64,000 bases of DNA from Arthrobacter sp. (GCF_031179985.1 NZ_JAPSHJ010000006.1:55845-119844); one strand, 5' to 3'. Shown: positions 18,086 to 29,674, counted from the stretch's first letter. Notes: generated by a model not told the origin, from the sequence alone. A program made the numbers and translations.

Positions 18086-18946
18086 TCAGTTGAAGACAAC
18101 AGTCCTGTTGCCGTCCAGCAGCACACGGTGTTCGGCGTGCCACTGCACAGCCTGTGCCAGTGTGCGGCCTTCCACGTCCCGGCCCATCTGCACGAACTGT
18201 TCGGCGGTCCTGCGGTGGTCCACCCGGATGACCTCTTGCTCAATAATGGGCCCCTCATCCAGGGCAGCAGTGACGTAGTGGGCGGTGGCGCCAATCAGTT
18301 TCACGCCGCGGGCATGGGCCTGGTGATAGGGTTTCGCCCCCTTGAAGGAGGGCAGGAATGAGTGATGGATATTGATGGCTTTGCCTGTGAGCTCGGTGCA
18401 CAGGGAGTCTGAGAGGACCTGCATGTAGCGGGCAAGTACCGTGAGCTCGACGTCGTTCTCGGCCATGATGGCCCGCAATGCATCCTCAGCGTCCACCTTG
18501 GTTTCAGGGGTGACGGGAATGTGGTGGAACGGGATCCCGTAGAACTCAGCAAGGCCCTGGAGGTCCCGGTGGTTGGAGACGATGGCGGGGATCTCAATGG
18601 GCAAGGTTCCCGAGCGCTGCAGGAACAGCAGGTCATTGAGGCAGTGCGCAGACTTGCTGGCCATCAGCAGCGTCCGAACCCTGCGTCCGGCCGGGTTGAG
18701 CGTCAACTGCATGTCGAAAGCCCGGGCAACGGGATCCAACGATGTGTGCAGCTCTGCCTGGGAGGCAGTGGTGGTGGCCTCCACCCTCATAAAGAACGTT
18801 CCGGTCGCCTGGCTGCCATACTGCTGCGAGTCCGTAATGTTACATCCGGCCAGCAGGAGAGCGCCGGCGACGGCATGCACAATCCCGGGCCGGTCGGGGC
18901 AGGAGAGGGTTACAACGTACGAGTCGTTCAGCAGGTCTTCAGTCAC
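18086..18946 (-). CDS. purU: Formyltetrahydrofolate deformylase
   Basis: ACT domain plus formyl transferase domain (INIHHSFLPSFKGAKPYHQAHARGVKLIGATAHYVTAALDEGPII). Confidence 0.95.
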   Translation of the reverse strand: MTEDLLNDSYVVTLSCPDRPGIVHAVAGALLLAGCNITDSQQYGSQATGTFFMRVEATTTASQAELHTSLDPVARAFDMQLTLNPAGRRVRTLLMASKSAHCLNDLLFLQRSGTLPIEIPAIVSNHRDLQGLAEFYGIPFHHIPVTPETKVDAEDALRAIMAENDVELTVLARYMQVLSDSLCTELTGKAINIHHSFLPSFKGAKPYHQAHARGVKLIGATAHYVTAALDEGPIIEQEVIRVDHRRTAEQFVQMGRDVEGRTLAQAVQWHAEHRVLLDGNRTVVFN

Positions 18947-18994
18947 GGAAACCAGCCTACCCGCGCGGGGGTGGCTCCTGTTGTACGCTTAACC

Positions 18995-19070
18995 GGTCGC
19001 AACTGGCGTTGGGTGGCTAACCACCAGGGAGCGGCACTCACGAAGACCACGGATCGTACGCCTGGGCCGA
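18995..19070 (+). ncRNA. Probable ZTP riboswitch (pfl RNA) upstream of glyA-folD
   Basis: Contains ACTGGCG...GGTGG..ACCACCAGGGAGCGG...CGCCTGGGC, matching the recollected pfl consensus. Located upstream of one-carbon genes. Confidence 0.75.
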
Positions 19071-19236
19071 GGGTCATGTTTTGCCGGATGGCAGTGCATG
19101 TTGCTGCCGCCTCTTGCTGTGGTTCTCCGTAGCGGCTGTCCCAGTGTTCAAGGGCACCCGTAACCAACGGGCGGAGCCATTCGCCAGCCGGTAGCCTGAC
19201 CTTTAGCAGTAACCGTTCCCTAGCCAGGAGTTCTTC

Positions 19237-20538
19237 GTGACTACTTCCACTCCCACGACCTCGTCAGTGGTCAGCAACCAATCGCTGGCCGAGCTTGACC
19301 CCGAAATCGCAGCAGTCCTGGACCAGGAGCTCGGCCGTCAGCGCGGCACCCTGGAAATGATTGCCTCCGAGAACTTCGCTCCCCGCGCCGTGATGGAAGC
19401 CCAGGGCTCTGTCCTGACGAACAAGTACGCAGAAGGCTACCCGGGACGCCGCTACTACGGCGGCTGTGAATATGTCGACGTCGCTGAGCAGTTGGCCATC
19501 GACCGCGTCAAGACACTGTTCGGTGCCGAGTACGCCAACGTCCAGCCTCACTCCGGTGCACAGGCAAACGCCGCGGCGCTCTCGGCCATGATCACCCCTG
19601 GTGACAAGATCCTGGGCCTGTCACTGGCCCACGGCGGACACCTTACGCACGGCATGAAGCTGAACTTCTCCGGCAAGCTCTACAACGTGGCCGCTTACCA
19701 GGTGGAAGAGGACAACTTCCGCATCGACATGGACAAGCTGCGTCAGCAGGCCATTGCGGAGAAGCCTCAGGTCATCATCGCGGGCTGGTCGGCCTACCCC
19801 CGCCACCTTGACTTCGCCGCCTTCCGCTCCATTGCAGACGAGGTAGGAGCACTGCTCTGGACCGACATGGCGCACTTCGCCGGACTGGTGGCTGCAGGCC
19901 TTCACCCGAGCCCGGTGCCGCACTCCGACGTCGTTACCTCCACTGTCCACAAGACGCTTTCCGGTCCCCGCTCCGGCGTGATCCTGGCGAAGCAGGAGTG
20001 GGCCAAGAAGCTGAACTCCAACGTCTTCCCGGGCCAGCAGGGCGGACCCCTCATGCACGTTATTGCCGCCAAGGCTGTCGCGTTCAAGATTGCCGGCACC
20101 GAAGAGTTCAAGGAGCGCCAGGAACGCGTCCTTGAAGGTGCCAAGATCATTGCTGACCGCCTCACCCAGTCCGACGTCGCCGAAGCTGGCGTCTCGGTTC
20201 TCACCGGCGGCACCGACGTCCACCTGGTCCTGGTGGACCTGCGTAACTCGCAGCTCGATGGCCAGCAGGCCGAGGACCTCCTGCACTCGGCGGGCATCAC
20301 CGTCAACCGAAACGCTGTCCCGTTCGACCCCCGCCCGCCGATGGTCACCTCCGGCCTGCGCATCGGTACGCCCGCCCTGGCCACCCGCGGCTTCGGCGCG
20401 GCGGAATTCACAGAGGTCGCAGACATCATCGCCACCGCCCTCAAGTCCGGCGCTGCCACCGACGTCCGGGCGCTCCAGACCCGTGTGGACAAACTCGCCG
20501 CCGACTTCCCGCTGTATCCGCAGCATGAGCAGTGGTAA
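19237..20538 (+). CDS. glyA: Serine hydroxymethyltransferase
   Basis: 433 aa; classic SHMT motifs ([42 protein letters not shown]). Confidence 0.97.
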   Translation: MTTSTPTTSSVVSNQSLAELDPEIAAVLDQELGRQRGTLEMIASENFAPRAVMEAQGSVLTNKYAEGYPGRRYYGGCEYVDVAEQLAIDRVKTLFGAEYANVQPHSGAQANAAALSAMITPGDKILGLSLAHGGHLTHGMKLNFSGKLYNVAAYQVEEDNFRIDMDKLRQQAIAEKPQVIIAGWSAYPRHLDFAAFRSIADEVGALLWTDMAHFAGLVAAGLHPSPVPHSDVVTSTVHKTLSGPRSGVILAKQEWAKKLNSNVFPGQQGGPLMHVIAAKAVAFKIAGTEEFKERQERVLEGAKIIADRLTQSDVAEAGVSVLTGGTDVHLVLVDLRNSQLDGQQAEDLLHSAGITVNRNAVPFDPRPPMVTSGLRIGTPALATRGFGAAEFTEVADIIATALKSGAATDVRALQTRVDKLAADFPLYPQHEQW

Positions 20539-20540
20539 GC

Positions 20541-21446
20541 ATGGTTTCCACCGGCTCTCAGGGCACTGCCCGGGTTCTTGACGGCAAGGCAGTGGCTGCT
20601 GCCATCAAGACGGAACTGACTGAGCGCGTCACCGCACTTAAGGCCAAGGGAGTAGTTCCCGGCCTTGGCACTGTGCTGGTGGGCTCCGACCCGGGAAGCA
20701 CCTGGTACGTGGCCGGAAAGCACAAGGACTGCGCAGAGGTTGGCATCACGTCCATCCGGCGCGACCTCCCGGATAATGCCACCCAGGAGGAGTTGCTTGA
20801 CGTTATCCGGGAGCTGAATGAGAACCCGGACTGCACCGGCTACATCGTCCAGCTTCCGTTACCCAAACACATCGACCAGGACGTCATCCTTGAGGCCATG
20901 GACCCTGACAAGGACGCCGATGGCCTGCACCCGATGAACCTCGGACGGCTTGTGGCCAACGTCAGCGGACCGATGAAATCCCCTTTGCCCTGTACTCCCA
21001 AGGGATGCGTGGAGTTGCTGACCCGTCACGGGATCGATCTCAACGGCAAGCGGGTGCTGGTGGTAGGCCGCGGTGTCACCATCGGCCGCCCGGTTGGATT
21101 ACTCTTGACCCGCAAAGACGTCAACGCCACGGTCATTCTGGCCCACACAGGCACCACAGACCTGCCCGCCGAACTCCGGCAGGCCGACGTCGTGATTGCC
21201 GCTGCCGGCCAGCCGCACATGATCAAGGCACAGGACCTCAAACCGGGGGCCATAGTGCTCGACGTCGGTGTGAGCCGTGTGGACGACGGCAACGGTAAGG
21301 CTGTTGTCACCGGAGACGTTCATCCTGAGGCCGCCGATGTTGCAGCCTGGTTGTCGCCCAACCCGGGCGGCGTGGGTCCGATGACCCGCGCGATGCTGCT
21401 TGAGAACGTAGTGGAATCAGCGGAGCGGCAAGCGGGACTGGCTTGA
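20541..21446 (+). CDS. folD: Bifunctional methylenetetrahydrofolate dehydrogenase/cyclohydrolase
   Basis: [12 protein letters not shown]...[11 protein letters not shown]...[16 protein letters not shown]. Confidence 0.96.
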   Translation: MVSTGSQGTARVLDGKAVAAAIKTELTERVTALKAKGVVPGLGTVLVGSDPGSTWYVAGKHKDCAEVGITSIRRDLPDNATQEELLDVIRELNENPDCTGYIVQLPLPKHIDQDVILEAMDPDKDADGLHPMNLGRLVANVSGPMKSPLPCTPKGCVELLTRHGIDLNGKRVLVVGRGVTIGRPVGLLLTRKDVNATVILAHTGTTDLPAELRQADVVIAAAGQPHMIKAQDLKPGAIVLDVGVSRVDDGNGKAVVTGDVHPEAADVAAWLSPNPGGVGPMTRAMLLENVVESAERQAGLA

Positions 21447-21489
21447 CTCGGGCTGTAGCCGCGTAAAGCTGCGCAGTTGTGAATCGAAA

Positions 21490-21524
21490 AAGGGTATCCG
21501 GCCATTGAGTGGCCGGGTACCCTT
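21490..21524. terminator. Terminator hairpin after folD
   Basis: AAGGGTATCCGGCCA-TTGAG-TGGCCGGGTACCCTT, 15-bp stem with one wobble. Confidence 0.75.
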
Positions 21525-21625
21525 CGTCTTTAATGACTGCCCCGTATTTGGGACTACGGCCGGGCTCTGTGGAATATCCCAAATCGAATGGATTTTTTGA
21601 GAGGGAACTCTTTCTTTGTTCGAAT

Positions 21626-22636
21626 ATGAGTACTAGCGTTAGGTGGGTGCCAGAACTCGTGTCGAAAGAAAAAGCATCCTCCCGCCCTCCCCGTAATGAC
21701 AGCAAAGACGCCGACGAGTACGTCATTTCCGCGCAGAACCTCAGCAAAACCTACGGCGACGTCATCGCCGTCGACGATATTTCCTTCAATGTCCCGGCTG
21801 GTGAAGCCTTTGGGCTGCTTGGGCCGAACGGCGCGGGCAAGTCGACCACCATGAAGATGATCGGTGGCGTCTCGCAGCGCACTTCCGGCCAACTCACCAT
21901 CATGGGCCTTGATCCTGACCAGCATGGACCTGAGGTGCGTGCCCACTTGGGGGTTGTGCCGCAGCAGGACAACCTGGACGAGGAACTGCGTGTCCGCGAC
22001 AACCTCCTGGTCTATGGACGCTACTTCGGGCTGCCCATGAGCTACCTGCGGCCCAAGGCTGACGAACTCCTCCAATTTGCGCAGCTGACGGACAAGGCGA
22101 AGTCCAAGGTGGATGCGTTGTCCGGCGGCATGAAGCGCCGCCTGACCATTGCGCGCTCGCTGATCAATGAGCCACGGATCCTGTTGCTGGACGAACCCAC
22201 CACCGGCCTTGATCCCCAGGCGCGCCACATCCTCTGGGACAGGCTCTTCCGACTCAAGGAACAAGGCGTCACGCTGATCCTGACCACCCACTATATGGAT
22301 GAGGCTGAACAGCTCTGCGACCGGCTGATCGTGGTGGACAAGGGAAAGATTATGGCTGAAGGATCCCCGGCCAGCTTGATCAGGGAGTACTCCACCCGTG
22401 AAGTGCTGGAATTGAGATTCGGGTCCGAACGCAATACTTCCATTGGTGCGGAGCTGGTGGGAATCGGCGAAAGGATTGAGACCCTTCCGGACCGGGTGCT
22501 CATTTATGCCGAGGACGGGGAAGCCGCTCTTGAACAGGTGTCTGCCCGCGGCCTCCATCCCCTGACGTCGCTGGTCCGCCGGTCGTCGCTCGAAGACGTA
22601 TTCCTTCGCCTCACAGGGAGGAGCCTCGTTGACTGA
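21626..22636 (+). CDS. ABC transporter ATP-binding protein (DrrA-like exporter)
   Basis: Walker A GPNGAGKSTTMKMIGG, signature LSGGMKRRLTIARSL. ATG at 21626 chosen within ORF 21509. Confidence 0.9.
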   Translation: MSTSVRWVPELVSKEKASSRPPRNDSKDADEYVISAQNLSKTYGDVIAVDDISFNVPAGEAFGLLGPNGAGKSTTMKMIGGVSQRTSGQLTIMGLDPDQHGPEVRAHLGVVPQQDNLDEELRVRDNLLVYGRYFGLPMSYLRPKADELLQFAQLTDKAKSKVDALSGGMKRRLTIARSLINEPRILLLDEPTTGLDPQARHILWDRLFRLKEQGVTLILTTHYMDEAEQLCDRLIVVDKGKIMAEGSPASLIREYSTREVLELRFGSERNTSIGAELVGIGERIETLPDRVLIYAEDGEAALEQVSARGLHPLTSLVRRSSLEDVFLRLTGRSLVD

Positions 22637-23507
22637 ACCGCAAGCAGCAACTGTTTCAGGCGGCGGCGGAGCGGGTCCAGTTACGCTCCGCCGCGCGCAT
22701 TCTCCGGAGATCTCTGCCGCCCGTGCCCGCCGCTGGGGTGCTTTCTACTACATGGAACAGGTCCTTCGCGTGATGAAGGGCTACAGCTGGACCATCGTGA
22801 TGTACGGGGTAGGGCAACCTGTCGCCTACCTGTTCGCCATGGGGGTGGGATTGGCCACCCTCGTGGATGCCAACAGCACCTCAGCGTTCGGCGGGGTGAG
22901 CTATCTTGTGTTCATCGCCCCTGCCCTGCTGGTCTCCGCCTCCGTGATGACAGCAGCCAACGAATTCACGTTCCCCGTGATGGACGGCTTCAAGTGGCGC
23001 CGCATCTATTACGGCCCCCATGCTTCACCGTTGACCCCGTCACAGATCGCCAGCGGGCACGCCATGGCTGTCACCCTGCGCTTCGTGGTCCAATCCGCCC
23101 TTTACTTCGTGGTTGTGGCGCTCTTCGGCGCCTCGCCCAGCGGCTGGGGATGGGTATCCGTGCTGGTGGCAACCCTCGCCGGATTGTCCTTCGGGCTTCC
23201 CCTGATGGCCTATTCAGCTTCGATCAAGGAAGACAAAGGCCAGTTCGCTATGGTTATGCGCTTCATCGTGATGCCGTTGTTCCTGTTCTCCGGCACATTC
23301 TTTCCGCTCGACACCTTGCCGCTGGTGGTGCGCTGGATCGGCTGGATCTCGCCCATCTGGCATGGCACTGAGCTGGGGAGGGTCTTCAGTTACGGCTACG
23401 AGGAGGCTCCGCTCCTGACCATCGTCCACATCGTGTTCCTCATCAGCCTGGCGGCCGTGGGATGGGTTCTGACCAAGCGGCAGTTCGAGAAAAGGATGGC
23501 CTCATGA
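22629..23507 (+). CDS. ABC-2 type transporter permease
   Basis: 6-TM ABC-2 permease, overlaps the ATPase gene. Confidence 0.88.
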   Translation: MTEPQAATVSGGGGAGPVTLRRAHSPEISAARARRWGAFYYMEQVLRVMKGYSWTIVMYGVGQPVAYLFAMGVGLATLVDANSTSAFGGVSYLVFIAPALLVSASVMTAANEFTFPVMDGFKWRRIYYGPHASPLTPSQIASGHAMAVTLRFVVQSALYFVVVALFGASPSGWGWVSVLVATLAGLSFGLPLMAYSASIKEDKGQFAMVMRFIVMPLFLFSGTFFPLDTLPLVVRWIGWISPIWHGTELGRVFSYGYEEAPLLTIVHIVFLISLAAVGWVLTKRQFEKRMAS

Positions 23508-24337
23508 GCGTCCTCACCGAGGGCCACAGCGTTACCGAGGCCGCTCGCAACAGGTCCTTCGGTCCTCTCTATTCACGCAACGTCAAGGCGGTAGTGGCGC
23601 GCGGCCTCATGGCAACCAAGAGCAGCAACTGGATGGTGATGCTCTCGGGATTCTTCGAACCTGTGCTGTTCCTTATTTCCATGGGGGTCGGGCTCGGAGC
23701 CATTGTTGGTACGGTCCAGGGTCCGGGCGGTTCGGAAATCAGTTACACCGCCTACATCGCCCCGGCGTTGCTGGCTGTTTCGGCCATGAACGGAGCGGTC
23801 TACGACTCCACTTGGAATGTGTTCTTCAAGATGAACTTCGCCAAGCTGTACCAGGGGATGCTCTACACCTCACTGGGTCCTCTTGACGTGGCCATGGGGG
23901 AGATCTTCCTGGCGCTGCTGCGCGGGCTGCTGTACGCCACAGGCTTCACCGCCGTGATGGGCCTGATGGGCCTGATCACCACGCCGTGGGCGCTGCTCAT
24001 GATTCCAGCGGCGGTGCTTATAGCTTTTGGGTTTGCCAGCTTCGGCATGGGTATCACGAGTTTCATGAAGACCTTCCAGCAGATGGACTGGATCAACTTC
24101 GTGATGCTCCCGATGTTCCTCTTCAGCGCCACCTTCTACCCGCTCAGCGTCTACCCGCAGACCATCCAGTGGTTCATCCAGGCGATGCCGCTCTGGCATG
24201 GGGTGGAGCTCCTACGGCAAATCAGCGTGGGCGTGTTCACCCCGGCCACTCCAATCCACGTTGGCTACTACCTGGTGATGATCGTGCTGGGTGTACTCCT
24301 GACCACCGGACGGCTCCGCAAGTTGTTCCTGAAGTAG
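23504..24337 (+). CDS. ABC-2 type transporter permease (second subunit)
   Basis: 6-TM permease, 4-bp ATGA overlap with the previous CDS. Confidence 0.88.
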   Translation: MSVLTEGHSVTEAARNRSFGPLYSRNVKAVVARGLMATKSSNWMVMLSGFFEPVLFLISMGVGLGAIVGTVQGPGGSEISYTAYIAPALLAVSAMNGAVYDSTWNVFFKMNFAKLYQGMLYTSLGPLDVAMGEIFLALLRGLLYATGFTAVMGLMGLITTPWALLMIPAAVLIAFGFASFGMGITSFMKTFQQMDWINFVMLPMFLFSATFYPLSVYPQTIQWFIQAMPLWHGVELLRQISVGVFTPATPIHVGYYLVMIVLGVLLTTGRLRKLFLK

Positions 24338-24497
24338 GCTCCTCAAGTTGTCGTGAAGCCGTTGCTCCGTTCGCCCGCGGTGGAAGCGGGCATGGAGCCA
24401 CTGTTGCGTTTGCCATACTTGGTGTATGCGATCACTGGGCAATCCCGCGTCTCCCTCCCAACCAGGCAACTCCGAACCGGCCAAGCGAGGGTTCAGT

Positions 24498-25004
24498 ATG
24501 TTCCGCATCAGCGGGCTGGGGATGACGGTTTTCATCATCGCCTTCCTGGTGGCTGTTATTTTCGCAGCAAATCAGAACGACGTCGTGGGCTGGGTTGTCG
24601 CCATCATCGCCTTCTTCTGGCTGGCCTTGGCGGCCTTCGTGGTCCTCAGCATCCAAAGGGCGGCCAAGAAGGCCGGGGCAAAAATCACAGAGGCGCAGAA
24701 CGCGTTTAACTCGGCCGCAGGCCTCGCGCCTTCACCGTCCAGCTCCGGCCGGGGTGGGACCCGTCTGGTGGCCGAGCGCAGCAATGCCGATGAGGTGCGC
24801 GACTTGAAGCTGGATCACTCCTTCAAGATCGTTCAGGTTCAGGTGCGAGTGGTGGAGAAAGAGCGGGAAAAGGGCGCGGCCGCGGACCAGGACACCATTG
24901 CCCGGGCCCTGGAGACCATCGAGATCACGGCCACCAATGCAAGGGACATGATCAAGTCCTCGGGCGGTAACGACCAGCCCGTCAGCGGAACCATCATCGA
25001 CTAG
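24498..25004 (+). CDS. Conserved hypothetical protein with N-terminal TM segments
   Basis: ORF 24426..25004; two hydrophobic segments then a charged C-terminus. Start uncertain. Confidence 0.6.
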   Translation: MFRISGLGMTVFIIAFLVAVIFAANQNDVVGWVVAIIAFFWLALAAFVVLSIQRAAKKAGAKITEAQNAFNSAAGLAPSPSSSGRGGTRLVAERSNADEVRDLKLDHSFKIVQVQVRVVEKEREKGAAADQDTIARALETIEITATNARDMIKSSGGNDQPVSGTIID

Positions 25005-25008
25005 AGTA

Positions 25009-25848
25009 GTGCGGGTGACCTCGGCTTTGAAGAAGGACTACCTTCGTATCGCATCAGTAAACGTCAACGGACTACGTGCTGCCTACAAGAAGGGCATGTC
25101 CGCATGGCTGGAGCCCCGTGAGGTCGACATCCTGTGCCTCCAGGAAGTCCGCGCGCCGGACGCCGTCGTGCGGGAACTCCTGGGCGAGGGCTGGCACATC
25201 CTGCATGCTGAAGCCGAGGCCAAAGGCCGTGCCGGTGTCGCGATCGCTTCCCGCTCGGAGCCTGTGGCCACGCGCTCAGGTATCGGGGACGATTACTTCG
25301 CTACCACCGGCCGCTGGGTTGAGGCGGACTTCTACGTCACCGATACCGCAGGCCAAACGTCTCAGCTGACCGTCGCCAGCGCCTACGTACATTCAGGCGA
25401 GGCCGGTACGCCCAAGCAGGACGACAAGTTCCGTTTTCTGGACGTCATGAGCACCCGTCTGCCGGAGCTGGCCAAGCACAGCGACCACGCCTTGGTGGTG
25501 GGCGATCTGAACGTCGGGCACACCGAATTAGATATCAGGAACTGGAAGGGCAACGTCAAGCGTGCCGGCTTCCTGCCTGAAGAGCGCGCTTACTTTGACC
25601 GTTTTTTCGGTGAAGAAATCGGATGGAAGGATGTCCACAGGGGCCTGGCAGGAAATGTTGATGGCCCGTACACCTGGTGGTCACAGCGGGGTAAGGCCTT
25701 CGACGCGGACACAGGCTGGCGCATCGACTACCACATGGCTACTCCCGGCCTCGCCGCCGCGGCATTTTCCGCGGTTGTGGACAGGGCCGCTTCATGGGAC
25801 ACCCGCTTCTCCGACCATGCACCGCTGGTAGTGGACTACCGGCTCTAA
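25009..25848 (+). CDS. xthA: Exodeoxyribonuclease III
   Basis: EEP fold: RIASVNVNGLRAAYKKG, ILCLQEVRA, GDLNVGHTELDI, RIDYHMAT, SDHAPLVVDY. Confidence 0.94.
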   Translation: MRVTSALKKDYLRIASVNVNGLRAAYKKGMSAWLEPREVDILCLQEVRAPDAVVRELLGEGWHILHAEAEAKGRAGVAIASRSEPVATRSGIGDDYFATTGRWVEADFYVTDTAGQTSQLTVASAYVHSGEAGTPKQDDKFRFLDVMSTRLPELAKHSDHALVVGDLNVGHTELDIRNWKGNVKRAGFLPEERAYFDRFFGEEIGWKDVHRGLAGNVDGPYTWWSQRGKAFDADTGWRIDYHMATPGLAAAAFSAVVDRAASWDTRFSDHAPLVVDYRL

Positions 25849-26967
<1,119 letters not shown>

Positions 26968-26971
26968 CCCG

Positions 26972-27721
26972 ATGTCCGCTGCGAGTAAAGTCTCATCAAA
27001 CCAAGTCTCCAACACCACAGCACGTGGCGCGGGGAAGTCAGTTGATGACGCTGTGACCCGAAAGAACGCGCAACGGCGCCTTCCAGCGCAGCGTGACCTT
27101 GAAGTGCAGCAGGGCCGTTCGACACAGCGTGACCTTGAAGCACAGCGTGATCCTGATACACAGACTGAAGGCATGAGCGTCGGGGTCATCCTGGGCTTTC
27201 CGCCGGACATCGCATTGGAACTCCAGCAGTGGCGGGCATCGTTCGGCGACCCCATGGCTGATGTGATCCCGGCGCACATCACGCTGGTCACCACCACACT
27301 GACGGACGATTGGGAAGCGACGCTGAGCCATGTCCGCGAAGTGGCCAGGAACCAGGAGCCTTTCACCGTCAGCATCGCTGGAACCGGGTCCTTCCGCCCC
27401 GTCTCCCCGGTGGTGTTCCTCAACGTCGAGGACGGGTTCGGGGCTTGTGTGGATCTCCATGAGAGGCTGCAGACCGGCCCTCTTGAGCGTGACCTCCCTT
27501 TTGCCTACCACCCCCATGTGACCATCGCCCACGATGTTGCCCCCGAGAGCCTCGACGAGGCCGAAACGGTGTTGAAGGACTACAGGGCCACCTTCCCTGT
27601 GGTTAGCATGGGACTCTACGAGCACGACACCAACGGCATCTGGCAGCTACGGGAAGAGTTGGATTTTGGTATCGAAACTGACCACCCCCGAGGGGCGGAC
27701 AGCTCAGCGCGGTCCCGCTGA
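26972..27721 (+). CDS. 2'-5' RNA ligase family protein
   Basis: C-terminal 2H phosphoesterase motifs (PAHITLVTT, HPHVTIAHDV). Start may instead be the ATG at about 27173. Confidence 0.75.
   Translation: MSAASKVSSNQVSNTTARGAGKSVDDAVTRKNAQRRLPAQRDLEVQQGRSTQRDLEAQRDPDTQTEGMSVGVILGFPPDIALELQQWRASFGDPMADVIPAHITLVTTTLTDDWEATLSHVREVARNQEPFTVSIAGTGSFRPVSPVVFLNVEDGFGACVDLHERLQTGPLERDLPFAYHPHVTIAHDVAPESLDEAETVLKDYRATFPVVSMGLYEHDTNGIWQLREELDFGIETDHPRGADSSARSR
27071..27160 (+). repeat. 5 x 18-bp degenerate tandem repeat in 5' end of 2H-phosphoesterase ORF
   Basis: In-frame QRRLPA/QRDLEV/QQGRST/QRDLEA/QRDPDT; the unit CAGCGTGACCTTGAAG occurs exactly at 27089 and 27125. Confidence 0.75.
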
Positions 27722-28838
27722 CCAGCCCCCCGCTGACAAGCCCCTGCCCACCAACCTGGCCCAGCTGCAGCTGGAGATTATCCGCAGGAAGCTGGAGTGG
27801 GGCAAAACCCGCCGTGCTGGCGGCGGCCCCCTCAAATCCCTGACGGCGATGGTCCAGTGGCTCGTCGCCCGGCTCAACGTCCTTCGCCCCGTACGGGCCA
27901 TGCAGCAGTACAACCTTCAGCGCGGGCCACTCCTGAGCGCCGGTATCGGCTTCAACATGTTCTTTTCCATCACGGGTCTGCTCACCACCGGCTTCTCCAT
28001 TGCAGGCCTGGCGCTGCGCGATCAGCCGGCACTCCTGGACAGAATCGTCAGCAGTGTATCGGCTGCCGCGCCTGGACTGCTGACAACAGAGAGCAAGGAA
28101 GGCCTGGTGGCCCCGGAGGAACTGCTGAACCCCGACGGGCTGGGCTGGACAGCCGTTATAGCCGCCGTAGTAACAGTAGTGACGTCCCTCCGCTGGATTG
28201 GCGGCATGCGCGGCGGCTTGCGGATAATCCATGAGTTGCCTCCGCTGACGATGAATCCTGTGCTCCTGAAGCTGAAAGAGGCAGGGATACTTCTGCTGCT
28301 CGGTGTTGCGCTTGTAGTCAGCGCAGGTGCTTCCCTGGTCTTCGGCACTGCTGCCGGCTGGGTGACGGAGCAGTTCCGGCTTGACGCTTTGCTCTCAGGG
28401 CCTTTGACCACATCCATTAAGATCGGCGTGCCGCTGGTGCTGGCGTGGATGACGGCCGTCATCATGTTCCGACTGGCGGGCGGCTTGAAGTTGTCCCGCC
28501 GGGCGCTGCTGGAGGGAACCATCCTTGCGGCGCTGGGAACCGGTGTCCTGCAGATCTTCAGCACGGATTTGCTGGCAAGCGCCGGGCGGAATCCGATCCT
28601 GGCCCCGTTCGCGATCATTATCGGCCTGTTGATCTGGTTCAACCTGGTCAGCCAGGTGTATCTGATGGCTGCGGCCTGGTCCAAGGTACGCGAGGAGGAC
28701 CTCAAAAGGGCGCCCACCGGCAAAATAACGGGCTGGGGTCCCCGTCGGGTGCAGCCCGGTAAAACCCCGGTCGATCCGGAGCGTGCGCTGGAGGCTACCG
28801 TCCGGCGTCGAGGTACTGATCGGCCCAAGCAGAAATAA
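27666..28838 (+). CDS. YihY/virulence factor BrkB family membrane protein
   Basis: 390 aa multi-TM with YihY pattern (AGIGFNMFFSITGLLTTG). Confidence 0.88.
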   Translation: MVSKLTTPEGRTAQRGPADQPPADKPLPTNLAQLQLEIIRRKLEWGKTRRAGGGPLKSLTAMVQWLVARLNVLRPVRAMQQYNLQRGPLLSAGIGFNMFFSITGLLTTGFSIAGLALRDQPALLDRIVSSVSAAAPGLLTTESKEGLVAPEELLNPDGLGWTAVIAAVVTVVTSLRWIGGMRGGLRIIHELPPLTMNPVLLKLKEAGILLLLGVALVVSAGASLVFGTAAGWVTEQFRLDALLSGPLTTSIKIGVPLVLAWMTAVIMFRLAGGLKLSRRALLEGTILAALGTGVLQIFSTDLLASAGRNPILAPFAIIIGLLIWFNLVSQVYLMAAAWSKVREEDLKRAPTGKITGWGPRRVQPGKTPVDPERALEATVRRRGTDRPKQK

Positions 28839-29565
28839 TCCTGCCTGCACGCGCCGCCTGCCCCTTGCCTGTGAGCAAGTGGTCGCTGCCTTCCAGGGAC
28901 ACGAAGCTGCGGGGGTGCCGTGCCGTCTGGAAGATGGTGCTGGCGTTTTCGATGCCCACGGTGTTATCGGTGGGGGAGTGGAGGACCATCAGCGGCTTGT
29001 GCAGGCGCTTGATGCAGTCGGTAAGGTCGGCGTTTTCAAGATCCTCAACGAAGTGCCGGCGGATCTCCACCCGTTTGCCGCCGAGGTCCACCTCGGCGCT
29101 GCCTTCGCTGAGGATCTTATCCAGGGCGGCGTCAAAGACGTGGGCAACATGCTTCGGCGAGAAGGGCGCCGCGACGGTAGCGACGGCGTCGAGCTCGGGA
29201 ATGTGCTGGGCAGCTGCCAGCACCGCGGCACCACCAAAGGAGTGCCCCACCAGAATCGAAATAGTTTTTCCCTGTGAACGCATGAACTCGGCAGCACGGA
29301 CTGTGTCAGCCACCTTGTGGCTGAACGATCCTTCAGACCACAACCCGGCTGAATCGCCCAGGCCAAGGTTGTCGAAGCGGAGCATCCCCACGCCGTTATC
29401 AGCCAGGGCTTTGCACATCCGCGAGGCGGAAGGGCTGTCCTTGCCAAGCGTGAACCCGTGCGAGAACACGCCCCACCCTTTAACCTGGCCGTCGGGAACA
29501 TCGAGAATCCCGGACAGGATCTCGCCGGTTGTTCCCTCGAAGCTGATTTTCTCCGACCGTGACAT
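28795..29565 (-). CDS. Alpha/beta hydrolase
   Basis: Nucleophile elbow GHSFGG; GVFSHGFTLGKDSPSASRMCKAL. Confidence 0.88.
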   Translation of the reverse strand: MSRSEKISFEGTTGEILSGILDVPDGQVKGWGVFSHGFTLGKDSPSASRMCKALADNGVGMLRFDNLGLGDSAGLWSEGSFSHKVADTVRAAEFMRSQGKTISILVGHSFGGAAVLAAAQHIPELDAVATVAAPFSPKHVAHVFDAALDKILSEGSAEVDLGGKRVEIRRHFVEDLENADLTDCIKRLHKPLMVLHSPTDNTVGIENASTIFQTARHPRSFVSLEGSDHLLTGKGQAARAGRIISAWADQYLDAGR

Positions 29566-29591
29566 CGCTTTGCCTTTCAGTTCTGCTGAAA

Positions 29592-29637
29592 CGACGACGG
29601 CGCCGGCCCACCGCTGGGGTGAGGGGCGCCGTCGTCG
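29592..29637 (-). terminator. Terminator hairpin downstream of sdhB
   Basis: CGACGACGGCGCC / GGCGCCGTCGTCG, 13-bp perfect stem. Confidence 0.6.
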
Positions 29638-29674
29638 CTATAGTGCCTTGTTGGTAGAACCTGGTACTAAAGAG

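Noticed and set aside
21626-24337. Antibiotic self-resistance/biosynthetic cluster suggested by DrrA-like ABC exporter
   Set aside because: No biosynthetic genes nearby; neighbours are folD and xthA/trpS, so only a generic ABC-2 exporter is supported.
27071-27160. Possible CRISPR-like repeat
   Set aside because: Units are contiguous with no spacers, 18 bp and in-frame coding; a minisatellite, no cas genes nearby.
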